From Streptomyces alanosinicus (GTDB taxonomy: Bacteria > Actinomycetota > Actinomycetes > Streptomycetales > Streptomycetaceae): DNA of 64,000 nucleotides. The notes beneath the pieces are model-generated. The model saw nothing but the letters and a program-made list of their open reading frames with translations. It did no database searches and was not told where the DNA came from. Both the position numbers and the translations under genes were made by a program. How positions within the stretch are numbered: position 1 is the first letter of the stretch; every line of letters begins with the position of its first letter. The DNA lies in NCBI RefSeq assembly GCF_014650595.1, contig NZ_BMVG01000012.1, positions 124,001 to 188,000 of the forward strand, given 5' to 3'. Positions 1 to 8,546 of this stretch are shown piece after piece.

Positions 1-292
1 TGCATGGGGTGGCTTCCTCCGCGCTGGATGCGCCTCGGACGTGCCGGGCGACCGGTGGGGCGCCCGGGCGGACAAGGGTCGTACGGCGGCAGGACCCGGC
101 CAGGCGTTCCGCCACTCAGGTGAACGGAGCGGGACTCGTCGGGGTCACGGCCCGCCTCGGGGAAGCCCGTCGAACGGCGACGGGACGAGTCTGCGCCGTA
201 GCCGCCCGGGCCGTCGGCGCGCCGGTGCCACCAGCGGACGCGCGGCGGACCGAGATGTCGGCGGCCGGCGCTCGGACTGCCCGGGGCGGTGT
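1..292. other. Window edge, no supported gene
   Basis: GC-rich sequence downstream of the minus-strand DUF4192 gene. Open frames exist on both strands, but they are artefacts of the high GC content: arginine/proline-rich, low complexity, without a recognisable domain. A neighbouring gene outside the window may end or begin here. I see no terminator hairpin or RNA gene. Confidence 0.4.
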
Positions 293-1918
293 TCACCTGT
301 CCGCCTCTGGCTCGTGGTCGTCGCGCCCGGGCTGAGCCGCACCGGTCGTGGTGTCGTGCATCTCAGCCGCGCGCGTGGGCATGCCGCCCGGACCGCGGTT
401 GCCGGAGCGCGAGAGGGCGGCTGTCGACGAGCCGGGGCGGGAGCCGGCCGGCCTGAGCCGGTCGGCCGTGGTCCGAGCCGCGCGAGGCGCACCGCCGCCA
501 CTCGCCGGCCGCGTTCGCCGCCGTCGGCGAGTGCCCGTTCCCCGGCGCGCTTCGGCGCCCTGGGAGTCTGTCCGATCAGCCGCTCCCGGCGCCGGCGCAT
601 CTGCTGTTGCCGACCGGTCGGCTCCGGCCGTCGTCTCCTCCGCGTGCCGCTGAGCGCCGGTCTCCCCCGGCGCGCAGCCCGAACCTCCCACGCGGTCCCT
701 TCGGTCCGCACGCCCCGAACGCTGCGTGCGGTCCACACAGTCCGCGCGGTTCGCCCGCAGACAGCGGCGGATCGCTTCCGGGTCGAGGCCGTCGTTGCAG
801 GCCTGGTGCAGCAGCCGGGCGAAGAGGTAGTCGGGATCCGCGCCCAGGGCCATGGCCAGCGCCTCACGGGCCTCCAGTTCGTCACCCGTCGACCACGCGA
901 CCCAGCCGACCAGGGTCAGCGGAGCCGCCGCGTGTTCGCCGTAGGGGCCGACACAGCGGCGGGCCAGGGCGCGCCAGAGCCGGAGGGCCGGGCCGGCCTC
1001 GTCGCCCTCCATCCAGGCGGCCGCCCGGTCGCGGGTCGTGCGGTCCTGGAGTCCGAGGATCAGCGCTGCCGCCTCGTCGTGGGCGAGCAGGCCGTCGTCG
1101 CGCAGGTCCGCCGGATGCGTGCCCGTCACCGGCACCGCGGCGGCGAAGCGGCGGATGATCCGCTCGGCGAGGGCCAGGGTCTCCTGTGCCACTTCCGTGC
1201 GGGACGCCGCGTCGAGCATGCGGGCCACCAGGGTCATACCGGCCGTGTCCAGGGCGGTCTCCTGCTTCAGGGCCGCGGTCGTCTCCCAGGGCTGCATCCT
1301 GGCGCGCAACTCCCTGAGTGTGCCGCGCACTTGGATGCCCGCGTAGGTGGCCGCGGCGGCCAGCACGGACGTGCCGGGCAGGCCCATCGGAGTGCCGTCA
1401 TCGGGACAGCAGCCCTCCGTCGGGCAGCAGTACGACCAGAAGCGGCCGTCGGAGATGCACAGTGCCTCGATGACCGGCACATCGAGGTCGCCGCACTGGG
1501 TGCGCAGCAGATGGGCCAGGCGCGCAAGCCGACGTTTGACGTCGCGGCCGGACTCGCCCGGCGAGGGTTCCTGGCAGACGTACGCCACCATCTGCTCGGG
1601 CTTGGCGCCGCGCCGTCGGCTGCCGGTCACCAGGCCGTGGGCCAGCTGATGTGCGGCCGCCTCCCAGTCCTCCTCGTGCGCGGGGATGCCGAGCCGGGCC
1701 CGGCCGCCGAACCTGCCGCTGCTCTCGCGGTCGTGCAGGGCCACCAGCACCATGCTGTCCTCCGGGCGGTAGCCGAGGAGGTAGGGCAGGGCGTCGGCCA
1801 GTTCGGCGGGGGTGCGCAGCGTGATCTGGGTGTCGTGCGTGGGCGATCCGGGGCGCCGCTCCGGTGCCGGGATGTCGCCGTTCTCGATCGGTCCGGTGGT
1901 TTCGCTGTGATTCGTCAT
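293..1918 (-). CDS. DUF4192 domain-containing protein
   Basis: A 541-residue cytoplasmic protein of unknown function from a family widespread in actinobacteria. The N-terminal half carries the DUF4192 signature: TPAELADALPYLLGYRPEDSMV near residues 28-49, a conserved core to about residue 380. The C-terminal ~150 residues are Arg/Ala/Gly-rich, low complexity and probably disordered. The frame stays open 68 codons further upstream, but that extension is translated from a 15-bp triplicate repeat and DnaA-box DNA, so I start at the ATG of MTNHSETT. It is downstream of and co-oriented with the RecQ-type helicase gene, 285 bp away. No catalytic motif is recognisable. Confidence 0.8.
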   Translation of the reverse strand: MTNHSETTGPIENGDIPAPERRPGSPTHDTQITLRTPAELADALPYLLGYRPEDSMVLVALHDRESSGRFGGRARLGIPAHEEDWEAAAHQLAHGLVTGSRRRGAKPEQMVAYVCQEPSPGESGRDVKRRLARLAHLLRTQCGDLDVPVIEALCISDGRFWSYCCPTEGCCPDDGTPMGLPGTSVLAAAATYAGIQVRGTLRELRARMQPWETTAALKQETALDTAGMTLVARMLDAASRTEVAQETLALAERIIRRFAAAVPVTGTHPADLRDDGLLAHDEAAALILGLQDRTTRDRAAAWMEGDEAGPALRLWRALARRCVGPYGEHAAAPLTLVGWVAWSTGDELEAREALAMALGADPDYLFARLLHQACNDGLDPEAIRRCLRANRADCVDRTQRSGRADRRDRVGGSGCAPGETGAQRHAEETTAGADRSATADAPAPGAADRTDSQGAEARRGTGTRRRRRTRPASGGGAPRAARTTADRLRPAGSRPGSSTAALSRSGNRGPGGMPTRAAEMHDTTTGAAQPGRDDHEPEADR

Positions 1919-1956
1919 GCGCCGACGATCTCGCGGACCGCGTCCCTCCGCTTGAG

Positions 1957-2011
1957 CCTGTGGACAAGTCGAATCAGGGACACGACAAGCCCGTTCCTGG
2001 TTGTCCACAGG
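1957..2011. promoter_or_regulatory. Inverted pair of DnaA-type boxes
   Basis: TGTGGACAA (1959-1967) and TTGTCCACA (2001-2009) are exact matches to the preferred actinobacterial DnaA box, in opposite orientation. Both are extended by CC/GG, so 11-bp perfect arms (1957-1967 and 2001-2011) are separated by 33 bp. They lie just upstream of the DUF4192 start. Function (DnaA-responsive promoter, DnaA titration site, or simply a hairpin) is inferred only. Confidence 0.5.
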
Positions 2012-2080
2012 CACGACAGGAAGCACGCCCGTTTGTCGGTCCCGTCCGGTTGCATCGGACGCATGGAACGCACGAGTTGT

Positions 2081-2125
2081 CTTGCCCGGCATGGGCTTGC
2101 CCGGCATGGGCTTGCCCGGCATGGG
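2081..2125. repeat. 15-bp tandem repeat, three exact copies
   Basis: Three perfect head-to-tail copies of CTTGCCCGGCATGGG at 2081-2095, 2096-2110 and 2111-2125, in the gap between the RecQ-type gene and the DUF4192 gene. Because 15 is a multiple of three, the copies keep reading frames open, which explains the spurious N-terminal extension of the DUF4192 frame (repeated MPGKP). Confidence 0.9.
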
Positions 2126-2203
2126 GACGAGCCGGTCCGGCGGGACCGGGGAGGCACGGGCCTCGGCGCCGGAGACGTCCGTGTCGGCGGAGGCCCGTGG
2201 GGC

Positions 2204-4363
2204 TCAGCCCGCTGCGGCGAGGACCAGGGGAAGCACCTGCCCGCTGCCGGACCGGCGGAGCAGGCGGGCCGCGACCGCGAGCGTCCAGCCGGAATCGGTG
2301 TAGTCGTCCACGAGCAGGACGGGACCGGGCGAGCCGGCCAGGGCACCCACCAGGTCCTCCGGGACGGTGAAGGTGCCCGACAGCGCCCTCAGGCGTTGGG
2401 CGGAGTTGCTGCGGCGGGCCGCGTGCGCACCGTTCGGCCCGGTGTACGTCAGCGCGCCGAGGTAGGGGAGGCGGCCGACGGTCGCGATTCCCCGGGCGAG
2501 GGAATCGACCAGGCGCGGGCGGGTCAGCGACGGCACGGAAACGACTCCGACCGGCCGGGCCGAGGCGTCCGGGACGTTCGGCGCCCAGCCGCCAGCACAG
2601 CGCGCCCAGTCGGCGAGGACGGCCACCGCGGCCTGCAGCACATCGTCGGGGACCGGGCCGTCGGGGGCGTGCTCCGCCAACAGCGGGCGCAGTCGGTTGC
2701 CCCAGCCGATGTCCGAGAGCCGGCCCAGAGCGCGCCCGGTGGAGCACTGCTCACCGGCCGGGATACGGCCCTTGAGGTCGATGCCCAGAGCGGGCATCCC
2801 CGTCGGCCACATCCGGCGCGGCTCGACCTCCACGCCCGGGCGGTCCAGTTCCTTCGTGGCCCCCGTCAGCGCATCGGCCGAGACGGCGGAGTCGATCCAC
2901 GCGCCGGCGCAGTTGTCGCACCGACCGCACGGGGCCGCCCCCTCGTCGTCCAACTGTCGGCGCAGGAACTCCATGCGGCACCCGGACGTGCGCACGTACT
3001 CGCGCATGGCCTGCTGCTCGGCCGCCCGCTGCCGCGCCACCCGGGCGTACCGCTCCGTGTCGTACACCCAGGCCTGCCCGGTACTCTCCCAGCCGCCCTT
3101 CACTCGCTTGACGGCCCCGTCCACGTCGAGGACCTTCAGCATCGTCTCGAGCCGGGTGCGCCGCAGGTCCACCGCGGCCTCCAGGGCCGGCGCGGACAGC
3201 GGCCGTGCCGCGCCGGCGAGGGCCGAGAGGGTCTGGCGGACCTGCTCCTCGGGCGGGAAGGCGGTATCTGCGAAGTAGCGCCAGATCGCCTCGTCCTCCG
3301 CGCCCGGCAGCATCAGTACGTCGGCGTGCTCGACCCCGCGCCCCGCGCGGCCCACCTGCTGGTAGTAGGCGATCGGCGAGGACGGCGAGCCGAGATGGAC
3401 GACGAAGCCCAGGTCCGGCTTGTCGAAGCCCATGCCCAGGGCCGATGTCGCGACCAGCGCCTTGACCCGGTTCTCCAGGAGGTCGGCCTCGGCCTGCAGC
3501 CGGTCGGCGTTCTCCGTACGGCCCGTGTAGGACGCCACCTCGAAGCCGCGCTGCCGGAGGTAGGCGGTGGCCTCCTCGGCGGCCGCCACGGTCAGCGTGT
3601 AGACGATCCCGGAGCCCGGCAGCTCGTCGAGGTGCTCGGCGAGCCAGGCCAGGCGGTGTGCGGCGTCCGGCAGTTGGACCACGCCCAGCCGCAGGCTCTC
3701 CCGATCCAGCGGGCCGCGCAGCACCAGGGCCTCGCCGGCGCCGGTCCCCAGCTGTTCGGCCACATCCGCGGTGACCCGCGCGTTGGCGGTCGCGGTCGTG
3801 GCCAGCACCGGCACGCCGGGGGCGAGCGCGGCCAGCATCGCGCGCAGCCTGCGGTAGTCGGGGCGGAAGTCGTGACCCCAGTCGGAGATGCAGTGCGCCT
3901 CGTCCACCACCAGCAGACCCGTCGTGGCCGCGAGCCGGGGCAGCATGCGCTCCCGGAAGTCGACCGAATTGAGGCGCTCCGGGCTGACGAGAAGCACGTC
4001 GGTCCCGCCGTCCTCGACCTCCTGGTGGATCGCGTCCCACTCTTCCGGATTGGCCGAGTTGATCGTCCGCGCCCGGATACCGGCCCGTGCCGCCGACTCG
4101 ACCTGGTTGCGCATCAGCGCCAGCAGCGGCGAGACGATCACCGTCGGACCCGCGCCGCGCCGCCGCAGCAGAGCCGTGGCGACGAAGTACACCGCCGACT
4201 TGCCCCAGCCCGTGCGCTGCACCACCAGCGCGCGCCGGCGGTCCTGCACCAGGGCCGCCACCGCCCGCCACTGATCCTCCCGCAACCGGGCCGAGCCCTC
4301 CGGAACACCGACGAGCTCGGCAAGGACGGCATCGGCTTCAGCGCGCAGCTCCAGGGAGTCCAT
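2204..4363 (-). CDS. recQ: RecQ-family ATP-dependent DNA helicase with C-terminal phosphoribosyltransferase-like domain
   Basis: A 719-residue superfamily 2 3'-5' DNA helicase for recombination/repair. Walker A TGWGKS is at 51-56, DEAH at 154-157 followed by CISDWGHDFRPDYRR, motif III TTATAN near 190, and the GRAGR-containing motif VI near 338-342. The RecQ zinc-binding cysteines are C462, C479, C482 and C485. No HRDC domain follows. Instead the C-terminus (about 490-719) ends in a type I phosphoribosyltransferase-like segment with the PRPP-binding motif VLLVDDYTDSGWT at 682-694. RecQ-PRTase fusions occur in other actinobacteria as far as I recall. Start is the ATG 5 nt after a GGGGG Shine-Dalgarno. 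The + strand frame opposite it is antisense noise. Confidence 0.92.
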   Translation of the reverse strand: MDSLELRAEADAVLAELVGVPEGSARLREDQWRAVAALVQDRRRALVVQRTGWGKSAVYFVATALLRRRGAGPTVIVSPLLALMRNQVESAARAGIRARTINSANPEEWDAIHQEVEDGGTDVLLVSPERLNSVDFRERMLPRLAATTGLLVVDEAHCISDWGHDFRPDYRRLRAMLAALAPGVPVLATTATANARVTADVAEQLGTGAGEALVLRGPLDRESLRLGVVQLPDAAHRLAWLAEHLDELPGSGIVYTLTVAAAEEATAYLRQRGFEVASYTGRTENADRLQAEADLLENRVKALVATSALGMGFDKPDLGFVVHLGSPSSPIAYYQQVGRAGRGVEHADVLMLPGAEDEAIWRYFADTAFPPEEQVRQTLSALAGAARPLSAPALEAAVDLRRTRLETMLKVLDVDGAVKRVKGGWESTGQAWVYDTERYARVARQRAAEQQAMREYVRTSGCRMEFLRRQLDDEGAAPCGRCDNCAGAWIDSAVSADALTGATKELDRPGVEVEPRRMWPTGMPALGIDLKGRIPAGEQCSTGRALGRLSDIGWGNRLRPLLAEHAPDGPVPDDVLQAAVAVLADWARCAGGWAPNVPDASARPVGVVSVPSLTRPRLVDSLARGIATVGRLPYLGALTYTGPNGAHAARRSNSAQRLRALSGTFTVPEDLVGALAGSPGPVLLVDDYTDSGWTLAVAARLLRRSGSGQVLPLVLAAAG

Positions 4364-5194
4364 GCCCCCTATGCAACCCGATTCCGGGGACGGTCGGCCA
4401 ATTCACTGGGTGTGAGACCGACGAGCGCTCAATGTAGGGCGGTGTGTCTTCGCAGGTCAGGCCGCTGATCCGGGTTGGCCTCCGCTTGCTCTTCGAGTTC
4501 CGGAGCCCGCGCGACGACGCCACCCGGTTCCATGGCCCGGCCCCCCGGACACCCAGGTACACCCAGGACACCGAGGACAAGGACACCGAGGACACCCGGG
4601 CCTGCCGGGCCTGCCGGACCTCCGCGCCGACCGAGACCCCGCCAGGCGCGGCACTCGCGCGGAGGGAAGCATTCCGGCCGTAGTAGAGGGCTCGTAGGGG
4701 CGGGCCGCGGGTCGTGTGTCGGACATCGGCCGAGGCGACCGGCATGCGTCCACCGCTGACGCTCTCCGGACCCGGAGTCGGCCGCGCCGATCGCGCGGGC
4801 GGCCGCCGTTCGGCTCGATGGCGTACAGCGAGGAGCCGCCGCGGATGCCGTGCGGCGCAGCATGCGGCGGCTGCGGGCTTCGATGCCGCGCGGGCGGTGT
4901 CACCACTGGTGGCGGCCGTCCGGAGCCGGTCGCGCCCCGCCTCGCCAGCCGTACGGGGCACGAACCGACACGTCAGGCGTCGCCGGGCTAACCTTTGGGT
5001 AGGGATATTAGCCACGCACCCCCAGATAACAGTCGGTGGCCCCAATTGCTCGTTGCCGCATCCAAGTTCGGCAGGAAGAATTGAGGTCCGCTCCCCGCAC
5101 GGCGCGTCCGTGATCCGGTTGGGCTCTGTCGCGGTGCGCGGTCCCTCGAATCCGACCTCGCCCGCAGTCTGGGCGCGTAGCCGAAGGGAGGAAC
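4364..5194. other. 831-bp intergenic region with short degenerate repeats
   Basis: No credible gene on either strand. At about 4547-4600 there is a run of near-identical 9-10 bp units of the ACACCCAGG/ACACCGAGG type, followed by two CCTGCCGGG units. At 4986-5013 GGCTAA and TTAGCC form a 6-bp inverted repeat around a relatively AT-rich stretch (the least GC-rich DNA in this gap), plausibly part of the promoter for the gene at 5195. The rest shows nothing I can name. Confidence 0.4.
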
Positions 5195-5815
5195 GTGACC
5201 TTCGGATTCGCCTCGTCCTCGGCGGGCTCGTTGTCGACCTCCGCGTCCGCCGCTTCAGCCAGCCGCTTGCTCGAGCCGGCCGAGTGGGCCTCCGCCGGAA
5301 TCCCTCTGCTGCGCAATCCCCGCGAGGTCGTCAGCGGACTGCATGCCCGCCATCTGCCGGGAATCTCCACGGCGATCGTGGCCGTGCTCGATCCGGACGA
5401 GCGGCTGTGCGCCAGCGCGTCGTTCTCGCGCCGTCCGGCCCCAGCCGACGGCTGGATGTTCCGTAACGCGTTGCTCGCGCAGCTGCGCCGGGTCATTCCG
5501 CACGACCTGCGGCGCCGGACCCCGGTGCGCACGGCCATCCTCGTCTACTGCCGCGAGGGCGACGCGCGTTGGACGGAGGAGGACGGCGCGTGGATGTGGG
5601 GCCTGCGTGACGCCTGCACGCTGCACGGGCTGCGGTGCGGGGCGTACATCACCCTCACCCACGACGGCTGGCACGTGCTGGGCGAGGGACGCAGCGGACG
5701 CCGGCCCAGCGCCGACTCCCCTCCGGAACCCTTCGCCATGACCGAGGCCCCGCCGCTCACACCCCGCACCGGCGGCCCGGTCTCCGAGGTGCTGCGCCGC
5801 GCGGCGGCTCGCTGA
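5195..5815 (+). CDS. Hypothetical protein, Streptomyces-type
   Basis: 206 residues. The first ~25 are Ser/Ala-rich; the middle (about 30-170) looks like a compact globular domain, with hydrophobic strands such as STAIVAVLDPDERL and VRTAILVYCREG and a final GAYITLTHDGWHVL. The C-terminus is Pro-rich and probably disordered. Start is GTG, 6 nt after GGGAGG. The central region faintly recalls the RadC/JAB fold but lacks its metal-binding HxHP motif, so I assign no function. It converges with the gene ending at 6207. Confidence 0.7.
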   Translation: MTFGFASSSAGSLSTSASAASASRLLEPAEWASAGIPLLRNPREVVSGLHARHLPGISTAIVAVLDPDERLCASASFSRRPAPADGWMFRNALLAQLRRVIPHDLRRRTPVRTAILVYCREGDARWTEEDGAWMWGLRDACTLHGLRCGAYITLTHDGWHVLGEGRSGRRPSADSPPEPFAMTEAPPLTPRTGGPVSEVLRRAAAR

Positions 5816-6206
5816 AGGACGCGGCGGTCTCAGACCTCCGGCCGCTGCCGGGACGACGGCCCCGGTCGACACAAAGGCCCGCCTTGGGCCCGCCCCTCTT
5901 CCCATGGCGGGGAAGACAGATGCCGATGCCGGGCCGCGAGAGGGCGAGCCAGCTGTGCAGCGCAAGACGAGACAGCCGTGCAGCGCAAGAGCAGTGCCGC
6001 GCCGACGTACGGACCGACGCGCAGACCGCCGCGGCACCCAGGGGTGCCGTACTCGGTCTCGCCCCCAGCGTCCTCACCCGCCGTACTCAGGCCGCCCCGT
6101 AAGCGGAACGTCCGCCGCCCGTCCGGGCACGCCAAAGGGCGCGCCGTGCGCATACCGCCGGAGCGGCACACTCGTCACCCCGGTGCCCCGAGGTGCCGGA
6201 CGCCGC
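5816..6206. other. Convergent intergenic region, no gene seen
   Basis: 391 bp between two convergent genes. No clear hairpin terminator and no open frame with credible composition was found; the frames present are Arg/Pro-rich shadows. Confidence 0.4.
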
Positions 6207-6836
6207 TCAGACGCCGGCGCCCAGCACCCCGTTGATCTGCTGCGGATCACCGCAGACGATCAGCAGGGCACCGGCCCGGGCGTGGGCCAGCGGAAGGGCC
6301 GAGGCGGCAGCGGAGGCCGGGCCTCCGTTGACGGCCACGACGACCACGGGGCGGGACGCGGCACGGGAGGCGATGGCGGCGTCGGTGTAGAAGACGTCGT
6401 CACCGGAGTCGTGCTGCGCCCAATAGGAGGCTTCACCGAAGGACAGCTCGTGCTCCGCCCACGGGTGCTGGGCACCAGTGGTGATCACGAGCACGTCGCC
6501 CGGGGCGCGCCCCGAGTCCAGCAGCAGGTCCACTGCCTCGTCGGCGGCGTCGAGCGCGCCATCGGCCGAAGCCGGGATCAGCTGGATCTGCGGGGTGACC
6601 GCCGTGGCGGCGGGAGCGGCCGGGCCCGAGGGGGCCGGCTTGGCCGGAACCACGTCACGCGGTGTGCGCTGCACCGGCGGCGCCGGCCGCTGAGGGCCGG
6701 GACGACCGGGGCGGGACGCCGCGGGACGGGGGCCGGGTACGGGGCGGGGGGTCGGCGCGGTACGGCCACTGGCCGGAGTGACGCGGGGACCCTGGGCACT
6801 CTCGTGAATCTGAGGCTCCTCGGGAATGAGAGGCAT
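6207..6836 (-). CDS. Hypothetical protein, Pro-rich N-terminus and UvrD-C-like tail
   Basis: 209 residues from the ATG of MPLIPEEPQI. Residues ~15-95 are Pro/Ala/Arg-rich and probably disordered. The remaining ~110 residues form a compact domain with segments APGDVLVITTG, ASRPVVVVAVNGG and AGALLIVCGDPQQI, which resembles in order and spacing the C-terminal motifs of superfamily I (UvrD/Rep) helicases, but without an ATP-binding P-loop. Not assigned beyond that. It lies 68 bp downstream of rnhB on the same strand and is probably co-transcribed. The frame runs 50 codons further upstream, overlapping the 3' end of rnhB, which I consider spurious. Confidence 0.6.
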   Translation of the reverse strand: MPLIPEEPQIHESAQGPRVTPASGRTAPTPRPVPGPRPAASRPGRPGPQRPAPPVQRTPRDVVPAKPAPSGPAAPAATAVTPQIQLIPASADGALDAADEAVDLLLDSGRAPGDVLVITTGAQHPWAEHELSFGEASYWAQHDSGDDVFYTDAAIASRAASRPVVVVAVNGGPASAAASALPLAHARAGALLIVCGDPQQINGVLGAGV

Positions 6837-6904
6837 GAGCTGATATTTATCAAACGTTGGTGCGGTGCGGGCGACCGGGTGGCACATCAGTGCGAGCGGA
6901 ACCG

Positions 6905-7606
6905 TCAGAAATCGAAGCCGAGCTGGCCCTCGATTGCCGGAACGCTTCCGTCCGCCCAGCTGCGGACCTTCTTGAGGTGCCGCCACTGAGGCAACGCATC
7001 AAGATACGCCCACGTCAAGCGGTGGTGCGGGGTGGGCCCCCACTCCTCCAGTGCGGCCTTGTGCACGGGCGACGGATACCCGGCGTTGTCCGCAAACCCG
7101 AAGTCTGCATGGTCGACACCCAGTTCGGCCATCATTTTGTCGCGCTGAACCTTGGCTATCACCGACGCGGCTGCCACGGCCACACACGATCGATCGCCCT
7201 TGATCACCGTGCGGACCTTCCAGGGAACGCCGAGGTAGTCGTGCTTCCCGTCGAGGATCACAGCGTCGGGGCGGACCGGCAGGCCGTCCAGTGCGCGGAC
7301 CGCGGCGAGCCGCAGCGCCGCCGTCATCCCCAGGGCGTCGATCTCCTCGGGGGAAGCATGCCCCAGCGCATAGGCCGTCACCCATGCGCGCAGGACCTCG
7401 GCCAGTTCCGTGCGCCGCTTGATCGTCAGCAACTTGGAGTCGGTCAGCCCCTCGGGCGGACGGCGAAGTCCGGTGACCGCGGCGCAGACGGTGACAGGTC
7501 CGGCCCAAGCGCCGCGCCCCACCTCGTCGACACCGGCAATGATCTTCGCTCCGGTCGTGGCGCGCAGGGAGCGCTCGACGGTGTGAGTAGGTGGTTCGTA
7601 CGGCAT
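6905..7606 (-). CDS. rnhB: Ribonuclease HII
   Basis: 233 residues. Endonuclease that cuts RNA in RNA-DNA hybrids, including single ribonucleotides misincorporated in the chromosome. The metal-binding carboxylates are visible: D27 and E28 in GVDEVGRGAWAGPV, D119 in ILDG, D156 in ASVIAKVQRD. Length is normal for the family and the HHRLTWAYLDAL C-terminal segment is typical. First gene of a probable two-gene unit with the unassigned gene downstream. A TAGGCT element lies 9 nt before the ATG. Confidence 0.96.
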   Translation of the reverse strand: MPYEPPTHTVERSLRATTGAKIIAGVDEVGRGAWAGPVTVCAAVTGLRRPPEGLTDSKLLTIKRRTELAEVLRAWVTAYALGHASPEEIDALGMTAALRLAAVRALDGLPVRPDAVILDGKHDYLGVPWKVRTVIKGDRSCVAVAAASVIAKVQRDKMMAELGVDHADFGFADNAGYPSPVHKAALEEWGPTPHHRLTWAYLDALPQWRHLKKVRSWADGSVPAIEGQLGFDF

Positions 7607-7723
7607 GGCGCCCTCAGCCTACGCCGCCGGGATCGCCACCCGACACCCCGGTCGTCCGACCGCCGCACGGGTCGCCGCGCAGAGCACCGACGCGAGGGTT
7701 CACCGCCCGTAAGGCCGCGGGGT

Positions 7724-8347
7724 TCACTGCCCATACGGCCGTAGCAGCGGGAGCATCAGCCGGTCGATCATCTCCTCGAGATCCTGGTCGCTCCATTCGC
7801 TGGCGCACATCTTCGAGCGGTACATCATCATGGCTGGGACAGCGTCGAAGACATAGCTGTTGGCGGCGTCCGGTCGCACCTCTCCCCGCTCTATTCCACG
7901 GGAGATGACCTCACCGAGGAGCCTGACGGTGGGCTCCACCACGCCTCCGACGATCACCTCCTGAAAGCGCTCGGCCTGAGTCTGGTCGCACTCGTGAATC
8001 ACAGAGCGCAGCGCCACACCGGGCGGCGAGTACATGATCCGCCGCGCCTGCCGACACAGGGCGAGGAGGTCCTCGCGCACGCTGCCGAGATCGGGAGCCG
8101 CCTCCATGGGGGGCAGTCCGGTCACCAGTGCGTCCGCGACGAGGTCCTCCTTGGACGGCCAGCGGCGATACACCGCGGCCTTGCCGGTCTGGGCGCCGGC
8201 CGCGACTCCTTCCATGGTCAGCCCCTTCCAGCCGACCTCGCCGAGCTGTTCCAGCGCGGCATTCAGGATCGCGCGCTCCAGCACCGCGCCACGCCGACGA
8301 GGGGAAGTCGTCGGGGCGGGAGCGGCCGTCCAGCGCGAAGTAGCCAT
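7724..8347 (-). CDS. TetR/AcrR-family transcriptional regulator
   Basis: 207 residues. The N-terminal helix-turn-helix is clear: RAILNAALEQLGEVGWKGLT followed by a GKAAVYRRWPSKEDLVADAL recognition segment (about residues 21-64); the C-terminal ligand domain is family-typical. Start chosen at the second of two closely spaced ATGs, because GGAGAG lies 6 nt upstream of it and abuts the first. Divergent from an MFS exporter, with two identical 20-bp palindromes in the shared region, so it most likely represses itself and the pump. The inducing ligand cannot be told from the sequence. Confidence 0.92.
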   Translation of the reverse strand: MATSRWTAAPAPTTSPRRRGAVLERAILNAALEQLGEVGWKGLTMEGVAAGAQTGKAAVYRRWPSKEDLVADALVTGLPPMEAAPDLGSVREDLLALCRQARRIMYSPPGVALRSVIHECDQTQAERFQEVIVGGVVEPTVRLLGEVISRGIERGEVRPDAANSYVFDAVPAMMMYRSKMCASEWSDQDLEEMIDRLMLPLLRPYGQ

Positions 8348-8455
8348 CGACATCTCTCCAACAAGCAAGGGAACGGGGATTCCGGGGCGGGTGCGCCGCA
8401 TCGCAGCAAAAGGGGGGACGCGAGGCGGGCACAGGATGAGCAGGGCACAGAATTA

Positions 8456-8523
8456 AGTGAACGCTTGCGTTCACTGTCGGAAACTCACTACCGTGGGCGC
8501 GACAGTGAACGCAAGCGTTCACT
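8456..8523. promoter_or_regulatory. Twin TetR operators over divergent promoters
   Basis: Two palindromes with identical 9-bp arms AGTGAACGC/GCGTTCACT, one centred on TT (8456-8475), one on AA (8504-8523), 48 bp apart. On the + strand a -35-like TTGCGT (8465-8470, inside the first operator) and TACCGT (8489-8494) are 18 bp apart, with the second operator downstream. Because the operators are nearly mirror images, the minus strand shows TTGCGT, an 18-bp spacer and TAGTGA (8490-8485), a candidate promoter for the regulator. Operators are directly seen; promoter calls are inference. Confidence 0.85.
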
Positions 8524-8546
8524 AACGCCTTTGTGGGGGACCCATA

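Noticed and set aside
41..4468. 1,475-codon open frame on the + strand
   Set aside because: It lies opposite DUF4192 and RecQ genes that have full domain signatures. Composition is Arg/Ala/Gly/Pro noise typical of antisense frames in high-GC DNA.
4986..5013. Half iron-box GGCTAACCTT with inverted TTAGCC
   Set aside because: The right half resembles the DmdR/IdeR site, but the left half is missing and no iron gene follows.
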